The position numbers and the translations under genes were made by a program. This document shows positions 26,868-36,183 of a DNA stretch of 37,062 nucleotides, piece by piece (position 1 is the first letter of the stretch; each line of letters opens with the position of its first letter). Origin of the DNA: Oscillospiraceae bacterium (GTDB lineage: Bacteria; Bacillota; Clostridia; Oscillospirales; Oscillospiraceae); contig SVME01000010.1 in NCBI GenBank assembly GCA_015067605.1, positions 1 through 37,062 on the forward strand, given 5' to 3'. The notes under the pieces were generated by a model. The model was given only the letters and a program-made list of their open reading frames with translations, had not been told where the DNA came from and did not search any database.

Positions 26868-29090
26868 TTGGTGCGCAGATTGATGTGGCTGACCATTGGC
26901 TTTGCAGCGGCTTGCGTCGTGGGCGGATATGTGCGACAGGTGAATTTGCTGATTGTAGCGGCTGCGGCGGTGATTATATTCATCGGTAGCTTGCTTTTGA
27001 ATCGAAAATGGAAACGTTTGCGGTCGGTCGCCATGATCTTTCTGGGCATTGCGTTGGGGGCCGGATGGTTCCGTATCTATGATGCGAATTACATGGCTCA
27101 TGCTCGCAGACTGGATGAACAGGTCATCTCCCTTGAAGCTGTTGCCTCGGATTACAGCTATGACACCGACTATGGCATCGGCGTGGATGCGCAGGTGAAG
27201 CTGGAGGGCAAGACCTACGATGTGCGCCTTTATATCAATGATGACGTGGCGCTGAAGCCTGGGGACGGAATTTCCGGCAGATTTCTTCTGCGCTATACCA
27301 ATCGGGTGGGCGAGGAAACCTACCATCGGGGCAATGGCGTGTTCCTGCTGGGCTATCCCCGTGGAGATACCCACATCGATTTCTGTGAGAAAACGCCCCT
27401 ACGCTTTTATCCTGCCGTTTTTAGGCAGAAATTGATTGAAAATATTGAGGATGTATTTCCGTCGGACACCGCCGCTTTCGCCAAGGCGTTGCTGTTGGGG
27501 GAACGGACGGATATGGACTACGAAACCGACACCGCCTTCAAGGTCAGTGGCATCAGTCACATCATCGCCGTGTCCGGTCTGCACGTTTCCATTTTGTTTT
27601 CGCTGGTGTATCTGCTGGCGGGAAAGCGGCGAGTGCTGACGGCATTTATTGGAATTCCTGCTGTTTTTCTGTTTGCGGCGGTGGCGGGCTTTACCCCGTC
27701 TATCACAAGAGCCTGCCTGATGCAGATTCTCGTGATGCTGGCACTGCTGTTCGACAAGGAATACGACCCGCCCACGGCACTGGCCTTTGCGGCGCTGGTG
27801 ATGCTGGCGGTGCAACCGATGGTCATTACCTCTGCCAGCTTTCAGCTGAGCGTGGGGTGCATGGCAGGAATCTTTTTGTTCTACGACCGGATTCGAAACT
27901 GGCTTGCTAACTTGCGATTCTGGGGGAATTGGAAAGGCAGAACGTGGAAAATGCGTCTGAAAAGTTGGTTTTGCAGTGGTGTTGCGGTGACACTCAGTGC
28001 CCAGTTTTTCACCACGCCGCTGGTGGCGTATTATTTCGGAACCGTCAGTCTGGTTGGTGTGGTGACGAATTTGCTGACCCTTTGGGCAGTGAGCTACACT
28101 TTCTACGGTATTATGGCGGTGTGTCTGCTGTCGATGTTCTGGAGCTGGGGTGCCGGCGGACTGGCGTGGCTGGTTTCGTGGTTGATTCGGTATGTGCTGG
28201 TTATAGCCAAGACATTGGCACGTTTTCCGCTGGCGGCGGTGTACACCCAGAGCGTATATATCGTCCTCTGGGCCGTGATTTGCTACATTTTGATGATTGC
28301 GTTTCTTTGCCTGAGAAAAGGACAACCCCATGTGTTGATTGCCTGCTGCGGCATCGGACTGTGTCTGGCCCTGATGCTGTCGTGGGTGGAGCCACTGCTG
28401 AATGATGTACGAATGACTGTGCTGAATGTGGGGCAGGGGCAGTGCATCCTGTTGCAAGCCGACGGGAAAAGCTACCTGATTGACTGCGGTGGTGATTCGG
28501 ATGATGATGCGGCGGATTTGGCTGCGGAAACCCTGCTTTCTCAGGGCGTGACTCGACTGGATGGGCTGATTCTGACCCATTTCGACCGTGACCATGCTGG
28601 CGGTGCGGCATATCTGCTGTCCAGAGTGCCGGCGGATGCGGTGTTCGTCCCTGAGAATCAGGAGGATTTGGATTTGGGAGATACCCCTGTGGTGGTTCAA
28701 GAGGATTTGACGCTACGGTGGGCGGACAATGAATTGACAGTCTTTGCGCCGGTTTTGTCAACATCCAGCAATGAGAGCGGACTTTCTGTCTTGTTCAGCG
28801 GCGGAAACTGTGATATACTAATCACCGGAGATATGAGTACGCTGGGTGAAACGCTATTGCTGCACGAAAAGCGGATTCCGGAGCTGACGGCTCTGGTGGC
28901 GGGACACCACGGCTCTAAATCCTCTACCGGCCAGCGGCTGCTGGAGCAGACTACGCCGGAATATGTGTTTATTTCTGTCGGGGATAATTCCTACGGACAT
29001 CCCCATCCGCAGGTGCTGGAGCGGCTGGAGCGTTACGGCTGCGCTGTTTTTCGCACCGACCGGAATGGTTCAATTGTGTTTAGGAGGTGA
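26868..29090 (+). CDS. comEC: ComEC/Rec2-family DNA uptake/internalisation protein (DUF4131 + Competence + metallo-beta-lactamase-like domain)
   Basis: KVSGISHIIAVSGLHVSILFSLVYLL; C-terminal LNVGQGQCILLQADGKSYLIDCGGD...LILTHFDRDHAGG...LVAGHHGSKSSTG. TTG (26868) or GTG (26871) start after ggaggtg. Confidence 0.93.
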   Translation: MVRRLMWLTIGFAAACVVGGYVRQVNLLIVAAAAVIIFIGSLLLNRKWKRLRSVAMIFLGIALGAGWFRIYDANYMAHARRLDEQVISLEAVASDYSYDTDYGIGVDAQVKLEGKTYDVRLYINDDVALKPGDGISGRFLLRYTNRVGEETYHRGNGVFLLGYPRGDTHIDFCEKTPLRFYPAVFRQKLIENIEDVFPSDTAAFAKALLLGERTDMDYETDTAFKVSGISHIIAVSGLHVSILFSLVYLLAGKRRVLTAFIGIPAVFLFAAVAGFTPSITRACLMQILVMLALLFDKEYDPPTALAFAALVMLAVQPMVITSASFQLSVGCMAGIFLFYDRIRNWLANLRFWGNWKGRTWKMRLKSWFCSGVAVTLSAQFFTTPLVAYYFGTVSLVGVVTNLLTLWAVSYTFYGIMAVCLLSMFWSWGAGGLAWLVSWLIRYVLVIAKTLARFPLAAVYTQSVYIVLWAVICYILMIAFLCLRKGQPHVLIACCGIGLCLALMLSWVEPLLNDVRMTVLNVGQGQCILLQADGKSYLIDCGGDSDDDAADLAAETLLSQGVTRLDGLILTHFDRDHAGGAAYLLSRVPADAVFVPENQEDLDLGDTPVVVQEDLTLRWADNELTVFAPVLSTSSNESGLSVLFSGGNCDILITGDMSTLGETLLLHEKRIPELTALVAGHHGSKSSTGQRLLEQTTPEYVFISVGDNSYGHPHPQVLERLERYGCAVFRTDRNGSIVFRR

Positions 29091-29094
29091 AACC

Positions 29095-30141
29095 ATGGCG
29101 AAACAAAAATTTGATTCTTCTGGATTTGAACGGCTAAAGGCGTCGATTCGGCAAAAAAATGTTGACAATTTATATGTTTTCCATGGCGAGGAGCGTTTCC
29201 TGATGCAGCATTATCTGGGCTCGCTGCGAAAGCTTCTGTTGGATGACTTGACGGAAACCTTCAATTTTCACCGGTTGAACAATGAGAATTTCAATATCCA
29301 GACCTTTGCCGATGCGGTGGAAAGCCTGCCTATGATGGCAGAGCACACGCTGGTACAGGTGGATGACATCGATTTCTTCAAACTGCCCGAGGGGGACAGG
29401 GAGAAAATCAGCCATATTCTTTCGGATATTCCTGAATACTGTACGGTGGTTTTGAATTATGTGACAGTGGCTTGGAAGCCGGACAAACGGCTGAAGAAGC
29501 TATGGGAGCCCTTTGAAAAATATGCAACCATCGTGGAATTTGGCAAACAAGAGCCCAAGGATTTGGTTCCTTGGATTAGTCGCCACTTTGCCGAGGAAGG
29601 CAAGCGGATTACCAACGAATTATGCTACTACCTGATTGATTTGACCGGTGGCACCATGACGGCACTGGCCGGAGAGATTCGGAAAATCTGCGCCTATTCC
29701 GGTGCGGAGCATATCGTCAAGTCGGATATCGATGCGGTGACGGAGCCGGTGCTGGATGCGGTGGTTTTTGATATGACCAACCTGCTGGGCGAGGGGAAAT
29801 ATGCGGCCTCCCTTGAAAAGCTTCAGCAGTTATTCAAGCTGCAGGAGGAGCCGCTGGCGATACTGGGTGCTGTGGGTGCTCAGCTGCGGCGGATTAGCGT
29901 TGCACGGACTTTGCTGGATAACGGCAAGCAGACCAGCGAGCTGATGCGCCTTACGGGAATGAAGGAGTATCCTGCCCGAAAGGCGATGGAGTCGGCACGG
30001 CGGTTCCGGCCAGAGTTCTGCCGGAAGGCGGCGGAGCTGGTGCTGGAAACGGACAATAAAATCAAGACTTCCTTTGACGACTCGGAGCGTTTGCTGGAGC
30101 TGCTGATTTTGCAGCTTGCACAGGAGGCCGGCTGTGGTTAA
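29095..30141 (+). CDS. holA: DNA polymerase III subunit delta
   Basis: NLYVFHGEERFLMQHYLGSLRKLL...KRLKKLWEPFEKYATIVEFGKQ...LYLIDLTGGTMTALAGEIRKICAYSG-type order typical of HolA. Start at ATG 29095 after aggaggtg. Confidence 0.9.
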   Translation: MAKQKFDSSGFERLKASIRQKNVDNLYVFHGEERFLMQHYLGSLRKLLLDDLTETFNFHRLNNENFNIQTFADAVESLPMMAEHTLVQVDDIDFFKLPEGDREKISHILSDIPEYCTVVLNYVTVAWKPDKRLKKLWEPFEKYATIVEFGKQEPKDLVPWISRHFAEEGKRITNELCYYLIDLTGGTMTALAGEIRKICAYSGAEHIVKSDIDAVTEPVLDAVVFDMTNLLGEGKYAASLEKLQQLFKLQEEPLAILGAVGAQLRRISVARTLLDNGKQTSELMRLTGMKEYPARKAMESARRFRPEFCRKAAELVLETDNKIKTSFDDSERLLELLILQLAQEAGCG

Positions 30142-30718
30142 GATTAAAGAGGCCATTGTGGTGGAGGGCCGGTACGACAAAAATACCCTCAGCCAGATTC
30201 TGGACGCAACGATTTTTGAAACCTCCGGCTTTGGAATTTTCAAGGACAAGCAGCGCATGGCGATGTTGCGCCGCATGGCGGAGAAGCGGGGGCTGATTGT
30301 GTTCACTGACTCCGACGGGGCGGGTTTTGTCATTCGTAATCATATCAAATCCGCCATTCCGGCCCGGTATTTGAAACACGCCTACATTCCGGACATTTTT
30401 GGAAAAGAGCGGCGGAAGGCCGCACCCGGCAAGGAAGGAAAGCTGGGAGTTGAGGGGATGCGGCCGGAGGTTATTATTGATGCCTTGCGGCGCTGCGGCG
30501 CAACCATTGAGGGAGCGGATGTCCCTGCCGGTCATGAGATTTCCAAGCAGGATTTGATGGAGTTGGGGCTGTCAGGCGGTGCGGATTCCTCTGCAAAACG
30601 GGCGGCGTTGCTGAAAAAACTGGATTTTCCGGAGCATATGAGCGCCAATGCTATGCTTCAGGCGCTGAATTTGTTGTATACGCCGGAGGAATTGCGCCAT
30701 ATCATTGAGGAGCTGTAA
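30134..30718 (+). CDS. rnmV: Ribonuclease M5 (TOPRIM)
   Basis: VVKIKEAIVVEGRYDKNTLSQILDATIFETSGFGIF...GLIVFTDSDGAGFVIRNHI...AYIPDIFGKERRKA. GTG start 30134 after aggagg, overlapping holA. Confidence 0.92.
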   Translation: MVKIKEAIVVEGRYDKNTLSQILDATIFETSGFGIFKDKQRMAMLRRMAEKRGLIVFTDSDGAGFVIRNHIKSAIPARYLKHAYIPDIFGKERRKAAPGKEGKLGVEGMRPEVIIDALRRCGATIEGADVPAGHEISKQDLMELGLSGGADSSAKRAALLKKLDFPEHMSANAMLQALNLLYTPEELRHIIEEL

Positions 30719-30919
30719 ATTATCGTTTAGCGGTCTAAAAGTACGCACCGTCCCTTGGCCCCCTCGTTTTGAGGGGGCTGTCAAAAATCAGCTTCTAAAA
30801 AGCTGATTTTTGACTGGGGGAGTTAAAAAGTGTGATATTATAACTCCCCCCCCGCCCCTTCGGGGCCCCCCTCAAAACGAGGGGGGCAAGGGTGCAGTGC
30901 TACGCTAAACGATAATTTA
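30716..30919. repeat. Element F of the TAAATTATCGTTTAGCG-bounded repeat family
   Basis: Left taaattatcgtttagcg (30716-30732, containing the rnmV TAA stop), right cgctaaacgataattta (30903-30919). Interior nested hairpins, outer arms ccccctcgttttgaggggg / cccccctcaaaacgagggggg. Confidence 0.85.
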
Positions 30920-30941
30920 TCTTACAAATGGGAGAAACACC

Positions 30942-32807
30942 ATGGTAGACATATCCGTAAACAATTTAACAAAGTTCTTCGTTATCGGTGAGAACCTGTT
31001 GGAAGGGCTGAGCTTTGAGATTCAGGAGGGGGAATGCGTAGCAATCCTCGGTCGCAATGGCTGCGGCAAGACTACCCTCTTTAGGATTCTCACCGGCGAG
31101 ATGGACTATGACGATGGAGAGGTCTTTGTGAACCCCCACAAAAAAATTGGTCTGATTTCCCAGATTCCCCATTTTCCGGCAGGATATTCGGTGGAGGATG
31201 TACTGCGCAGCGCTTATGCGGAACTGCATCGGGTGAAGGCAAAAATGGAACTGCTGGAGCAGGCCATGTCTGCCGGCGCAGATGCAGATCAGCTACGGGA
31301 GTATGATGCGCTGACAAACCGCTTTGAAAGTGGCGGCGGCTACGGCATGGACGTGGAAGTGGACAAAATCTGCAATGGTCTGGGCATCATCGCCGAGCAG
31401 CGGTCGCAGCTGTTTGACAGCCTGTCCGGCGGCGAAAAGACCAGAGTGAATCTGGCACGACTGCTGCTGGAAAAGACCGACATCCTATTGCTGGACGAAC
31501 CAACGAACCATCTGGATCTGCGTAGCGTGGAATGGCTGGAGCAGTACATCAACGATTTCAAGGGCACCGTGCTGGCCATCTCTCACGATCGCTATTTTAT
31601 CGATCAGGTGGCGGATAGAGTCATCGAAATCACCGATGGTCACGCGGAGTTTTATTCCGGCAACTATTCTTTTTATATGGACGAAAAGCAGGCTCGTTTC
31701 GACCTGCAAATGAAGCAATATGAGCAGGAACAGGCGAAGCTGAAACAGTTAGGCTACACGGTGGAGCGGATGAAGGGCTGGGGCATCAACAATCGCACCC
31801 TGTACCGCAGGGCCATGTCCATCCAGCACCGGATGGAGCGCATTAAAAAAACCGAGCGACCCAAAACCGAAAAGACTATGAAGGCCACCTTCGGGGAAAA
31901 GGATTTCTCCGGCGATGTGGTGTTCAAGATGAAGAATTTCGGCAAGGCTTTCGGGGAGCGGACGCTGTTTTCGGATGTGGAGCTGAATGTGGAGGGGGGC
32001 GAGCGGATTGCTCTGCTGGGCGACAACGGCACCGGTAAATCTACATTCATCAAGTGCCTGCTGGGCGAAGAGGATTTTCAGGGGAAGCTCCAGTTCGGCC
32101 CTACGGTGAAATGGGGGTATTTGCCCCAAATCATCAAATTCAGCCATCCGGAGCGGACGCTGTACGATACCATGCTCTACGAGAAAAACTGTTCCCCCCA
32201 GATGGCGCGGGATCGACTGGGTGCCTTCCTGTTTCAGGGAGAGGATGTATTTAAGACGGTCGGAACGCTCTCCGGCGGTGAGCAGAGCCGTCTGCGGCTG
32301 TGTATGCTGATGGATGAGAAAATCAATCTGTTGATTCTGGACGAGCCCACCAACCATCTGGACATCGCCTCCCGTGAGTGGATTGAGGCGGCCATCGAGG
32401 AGTTTGAGGGTGTGCTGCTGTTTGTTTCCCACGACCGGTACTTCATTGAAAAGTTTGCAGAGCGGATTTGGTTACTGGATGATGGGGAGATTCGTGACTT
32501 TAAGTGCGGTTATCAAAAGTACCGCTCCATCCTTGAGCATGAGCAGGCTGCGAAGCCAATCATTACCGCTGCGCCGAAACCCAAGAAGGAAAAACCCAAG
32601 GGCGGCACCAAGGAACAGGATAAGCTGATTCGCCGACTGGAACGTGAAATCGAGAAGCAGGAGCGGATTGTGGCGGAGTATGATACCAAAATCGATGCCG
32701 CATCCGCCGACTACCAGGAGCTGACCCGTTTGCTTTCCGAGAAGGAAGATGCGGAGCTGGTTCTGATGGATTTGATGGAGCAATGGGAGGCGGCTCAGAA
32801 TGGCTAA
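30942..32807 (+). CDS. ABC-F family ATP-binding cassette protein
   Basis: Two ABC domains (GRNGCGKTT / LSGGEKTRVNLARLLLEKTDILLLDEPTNHLDL; GDNGTGKST / LSGGEQSRLRLCMLMDEKINLLILDEPTNHLDI), no TM segments, coiled C-terminal extension. Confidence 0.93.
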   Translation: MVDISVNNLTKFFVIGENLLEGLSFEIQEGECVAILGRNGCGKTTLFRILTGEMDYDDGEVFVNPHKKIGLISQIPHFPAGYSVEDVLRSAYAELHRVKAKMELLEQAMSAGADADQLREYDALTNRFESGGGYGMDVEVDKICNGLGIIAEQRSQLFDSLSGGEKTRVNLARLLLEKTDILLLDEPTNHLDLRSVEWLEQYINDFKGTVLAISHDRYFIDQVADRVIEITDGHAEFYSGNYSFYMDEKQARFDLQMKQYEQEQAKLKQLGYTVERMKGWGINNRTLYRRAMSIQHRMERIKKTERPKTEKTMKATFGEKDFSGDVVFKMKNFGKAFGERTLFSDVELNVEGGERIALLGDNGTGKSTFIKCLLGEEDFQGKLQFGPTVKWGYLPQIIKFSHPERTLYDTMLYEKNCSPQMARDRLGAFLFQGEDVFKTVGTLSGGEQSRLRLCMLMDEKINLLILDEPTNHLDIASREWIEAAIEEFEGVLLFVSHDRYFIEKFAERIWLLDDGEIRDFKCGYQKYRSILEHEQAAKPIITAAPKPKKEKPKGGTKEQDKLIRRLEREIEKQERIVAEYDTKIDAASADYQELTRLLSEKEDAELVLMDLMEQWEAAQNG

Positions 32808-33336
32808 GTTTCAACGAGAGCATACTTGGAATGTGACCATAGACGGTGTGCAGCATGAGGTCTATTGCCGGTTCGAGGGCAACCGCTATGTGCTGTACGC
32901 CGACGACGACCATGTTGCGAACGTCTACCGGAAGTCTGCCCGCACGATGTGGTATGGGATGGAAGAGCCGGTGACGATGTTCGGAAAGCCCTGTGTTTTT
33001 ATCGTCTGGGATGAAAAGCCGGACATTGTGGTGGATGGCAGAATCATTGGCCGTGGAGTCGATTACGAAAAGGCGCTGGCTAAGAAAAATAACCGTCCAT
33101 CGCTGGGATATTGGATTATTTTTTGGGCTGGAGTATTCTTGCTGCTGGTGGTTGCGGCGTTGGTGCTGACAAAATGGCGCAATATCACCAGCTGGCGTGA
33201 CTATATCATCGGCGGCACTGCGGCTATCTGGATGATTTTCTGGAGTGTAAAAAATCTGGTGCAGTTGACACACGGAGAAAACCGTTCTATAATAGCCGAA
33301 GATAAATCAAAAGGAGCGAATTCAAATGAGTTGTAA
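32800..33336 (+). CDS. Uncharacterised protein with two C-terminal transmembrane segments
   Basis: MAKFQREHTWNVTIDGVQHEVYCRFEGNRYVLYADDDHVANVYRK...; hydrophobic YWIIFWAGVFLLLVVAALVL and YIIGGTAAIWMIFWSV; overlaps the ABC-F stop. Confidence 0.7.
   Translation: MAKFQREHTWNVTIDGVQHEVYCRFEGNRYVLYADDDHVANVYRKSARTMWYGMEEPVTMFGKPCVFIVWDEKPDIVVDGRIIGRGVDYEKALAKKNNRPSLGYWIIFWAGVFLLLVVAALVLTKWRNITSWRDYIIGGTAAIWMIFWSVKNLVQLTHGENRSIIAEDKSKGANSNEL
33265..33293 (+). promoter_or_regulatory. Full-consensus sigma-A promoter TTGACA-17-TATAAT inside the upstream CDS, reading into mrp
   Basis: ttgaca (33265-33270), 17-bp spacer, tataat (33288-33293); 33 bp upstream of the mrp ATG. Confidence 0.75.
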
Positions 33337-34147
33337 TGGTAATTGCAGCAGCTGCGGCAGCGATTGCGCAGATCGCAAGGCAGAAAGCCTGCTGGCAAGC
33401 CTGAATCCCAAGGCAAGTGTAAAGAAGGTCATCGCTGTGGTGTCCGGCAAGGGTGGCGTGGGCAAGTCCACCGTCACCTCCATGCTGGCGGTGGCCATGG
33501 CCAAGAAGGGCAAGCGTGTGGGCGTGCTGGATGCGGATATTACTGGCCCCTCCGCACCGACGGCCTTTGGCGTCACCGAGTGTCAGGGTGCCAACGAGGA
33601 CGGCTTGTATCCGGCCCTGACCAAGGGCGGTATTCAGGTGATGTCCATCAATCTGTTGCTGGACAATCCCAATGACCCCGTGGTTTGGCGTGGCCCTGTC
33701 ATCGCCGGTGCGGTGAAACAGTTCTGGACGGACGTGATTTGGGAGGACGTGGATTATCTGTTTGTGGATATGCCTCCCGGAACCGGAGATGTGCCTCTGA
33801 CGGTGTTCCAGAGTCTGCCGGTGGACGGCATCGTAATCGTCACCAGCCCCCAGGATCTGGTGAGCATGATTGTGTCCAAGGCAGTGAAGATGGCCAACAT
33901 GATGTGCATCCCTGTGCTGGGCTTCGTGGAGAACTATTCCTATCTGGAGTGCCCTGACTGCGGCAAGAAGATTGAAGTATTCGGTAAGAGCCATCTAGAT
34001 CAGGTGGCGGCGGAGTTCGGTCTGCCGGTGCTGGCACGGCTGCCCATCGACCCCAAGGTGGCCGAGAGCTACGACAATGGTCAGATGGAGTCTGTGGATA
34101 CCTCCAACGTAGATGGCGTTATCGACGCAATCGAAAAGGCTGAATAA
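33326..34147 (+). CDS. mrp: Mrp/NBP35 family P-loop ATPase (Fe-S carrier-like)
   Basis: N-terminal Cys-rich MSCNGNCSSCGSDC; VSGKGGVGKSTVTSMLAVAMAKKGKRVGVLDADITGPS; LFVDMPPGTGDVPLTVFQ; CPDCGKK. Confidence 0.93.
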   Translation: MSCNGNCSSCGSDCADRKAESLLASLNPKASVKKVIAVVSGKGGVGKSTVTSMLAVAMAKKGKRVGVLDADITGPSAPTAFGVTECQGANEDGLYPALTKGGIQVMSINLLLDNPNDPVVWRGPVIAGAVKQFWTDVIWEDVDYLFVDMPPGTGDVPLTVFQSLPVDGIVIVTSPQDLVSMIVSKAVKMANMMCIPVLGFVENYSYLECPDCGKKIEVFGKSHLDQVAAEFGLPVLARLPIDPKVAESYDNGQMESVDTSNVDGVIDAIEKAE

Positions 34148-34154
34148 TCTAAAG

Positions 34155-34186
34155 AGCTGTCATGGATTTCCATGGCAGCTTTTTTG
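34155..34186 (+). terminator. Intrinsic terminator after mrp
   Basis: agctgtcatgg-attt-ccatggcagct followed by ttttttg. Confidence 0.85.
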
Positions 34187-34274
34187 TGTGCTGACGGGAT
34201 TCCCTTGATTTGGCGGGGCGGGGTGAATATGATTGGCATATTCCGTCTGGACAAATGAAGGGAGGAGCGGTACA

Positions 34275-34643
34275 ATGAGAATTGGATACATCATCATCCT
34301 GATTTTATCGTTGCTGGCGAAGCCGCGGGAGCCGTTGGTGCTGATTATCGGGCAGCCTTGTGCCTGTATGGAGGGCATCGAAGCGGACTACTGCCAAGTG
34401 GGGGAGCCCCTGCGGGAGCTGCTAGCGAATCGGGACTATCGGTGGATTATCGTGATGGAGCCGGTGGAGAACCGGCAGGCGCTGGCAATCTACTTATTTC
34501 GCATCCAGCCGCAGGCCAACGTGATTCTCATGGAAGATCAGGAGCTGGCGGGAAAGTTGCGGATGTACTATGCGCCGGATTGTTGTACGGTGCTGGAAAT
34601 GCTGAAGAAAGATGAGAAAGTGCGATGGAAGAACGAATCTTAG
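34275..34643 (+). CDS. Uncharacterised protein (122 aa)
   Basis: MRIGYIIILILSLLAKPREPLVLIIGQPCACMEGIEADYCQVGEPLRELL...; SD ggaggag upstream of ATG 34275; overlaps nnrD start. Confidence 0.6.
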   Translation: MRIGYIIILILSLLAKPREPLVLIIGQPCACMEGIEADYCQVGEPLRELLANRDYRWIIVMEPVENRQALAIYLFRIQPQANVILMEDQELAGKLRMYYAPDCCTVLEMLKKDEKVRWKNES

Positions 34644-35473
34644 ATTGGACGCAGGTGATGGCGTTGCTGCCGGACAGAAATCCCTGGTCGCACAAGGGGG
34701 ATTTTGGGAAAATACTGTTGCTGTGCGGCAGTCGGGGCTACACCGGTGCGGCGGCGCTGGCGGCCATGGGCGCACTGCGCAGTGGTGCTGGGTTGGTGTA
34801 TCTGGGGGTGCCGGAGTGCATCTATGCCATCGAGGCGATGAAGTTGACGGAGCCGGTGGTTTTTCCGCTGCCGGATGCGGATGGAACGCTGTCGACAGAC
34901 GCGGTGGCGGCGGTTTTAGAGCTGCTGCCCCAAATGGATGCGGTGCTGATTGGCTCCGGGCTGGGGCAGTCTGATGGCACGCTGGCGGTGCTGAAAGCAG
35001 TGCTGCGGGAAGCGCAGGTGCCGGTGGTTTTGGATGCGGATGGCATAAATCTGCTGAGCCGGCATAGATTTTTATTGCGTGGAAGGACAGCCCCTACCAT
35101 TCTGACGCCCCACGATGGGGAGTTTGTTCGGCTGACTGGGGCGCTGGGGGCGGACAGGCGTGCCGCCGCCGATGCGCTGGCACGGGAGCTGGGGTGCATT
35201 GTGGTGTTAAAGGGACATGAAACGCTAATCACCGATGGCACCCGCTGCTACCGCAACCAAACCGGCAATCCGGGAATGGCGGTGGGCGGCAGCGGTGACG
35301 TGCTGGCCGGAATCATCGTCAGTCTGCTTGGTCAGGGACTTGCGCCGCTGGAAGCTGCCGCGGTGGCGGCGTGGCTTCACGGCGCTGCCGGAGATGCTTG
35401 CGCAAAGGCCATGGGTCAGTACGCAATGTTGCCGACGGATATGATAAATGCCCTTCCACGACTGATGAAATAG
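34625..35473 (+). CDS. nnrD: ADP-dependent NAD(P)H-hydrate dehydratase
   Basis: HKGDFGKILLLCGSRGYTGAAALAAMGALRSGAGLVYLGVP, VLIGSGLGQS, VVLDADGINLL, TPHDGEFVRLTG, NPGMAVGGSGDVLAGIIVSLLGQG. Confidence 0.93.
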   Translation: MEERILDWTQVMALLPDRNPWSHKGDFGKILLLCGSRGYTGAAALAAMGALRSGAGLVYLGVPECIYAIEAMKLTEPVVFPLPDADGTLSTDAVAAVLELLPQMDAVLIGSGLGQSDGTLAVLKAVLREAQVPVVLDADGINLLSRHRFLLRGRTAPTILTPHDGEFVRLTGALGADRRAAADALARELGCIVVLKGHETLITDGTRCYRNQTGNPGMAVGGSGDVLAGIIVSLLGQGLAPLEAAAVAAWLHGAAGDACAKAMGQYAMLPTDMINALPRLMK

Positions 35474-35484
35474 GGCGTGATACA

Positions 35485-36042
35485 ATGAAACGATGGGCTC
35501 TGGTGCTACTGATGGCGCTGCTGATGACCGGCTGTGGCAGTCAGAAGGAAGAGCTGGATCAGGCGATGGCACTGCGAGCGAAGCTGATGGCAGCACCGGG
35601 GTGCAGCTTTGATGCGGATATCACTGCGGATTACGGCACAGAGCTGCAGCGGTTTTCGGTGTACTGCGAGGCGGATTATCAGGGAAACCTGACCTTTACG
35701 GTGACGGAGCCGGAAACTATCGCCGGCATCAGCGGGAAAATCTCTGCTGAGGGAGGGGCGCTTACCTTTGATGACAAGGTGCTGTCCTTCGAGTTGCTGG
35801 CACAGGGGCAGGTGACACCAGTCAGCGGGCCCTGGCTGCTGGTTCGCACGCTGCTGGGGGGGAATGTAACTGCCTGCACCCGTGAGGATGGGCTGCTTCG
35901 GATTTCTGCCGAGGATGGTTTTCAGGCCGATGCCCTCCAAATGGAAATCTGGCTGGATGGAGATTCGCCAAAAGCCGCAGAGGTGGTTTGGAAAGACCGT
36001 CGCATCCTGACCCTTGCCATAGAAAACTTCCGTATTCTGTAA
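35485..36042 (+). CDS. Lipoprotein (possibly LolA/YdcC-like)
   Basis: MKRWALVLLMALLMTGCGSQKEE lipobox; rest beta-rich. Start at ATG 35485 rather than ORF-track 35371. Confidence 0.68.
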   Translation: MKRWALVLLMALLMTGCGSQKEELDQAMALRAKLMAAPGCSFDADITADYGTELQRFSVYCEADYQGNLTFTVTEPETIAGISGKISAEGGALTFDDKVLSFELLAQGQVTPVSGPWLLVRTLLGGNVTACTREDGLLRISAEDGFQADALQMEIWLDGDSPKAAEVVWKDRRILTLAIENFRIL

Positions 36043-36183
36043 CATCCTGCGAGCTGCGTAATAGGATGAAATGGATGCGGTACCGTATAATTTTCCTTGA
36101 CGCGTGGGACAATAGCTCCAGCCGCGTTACATATGGATGGATTCCGGTAGCGTAGGTGAAGTTTCTATCGGAGTGTGAGCGAC

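Noticed and set aside
36066-36155. 29-aa ORF MKWMRYRIIFLDAWDNSSSRVTYGWIPVA upstream of mazF as antitoxin
   Set aside because: Too short, no convincing SD, no resemblance to a ribbon-helix-helix antitoxin.
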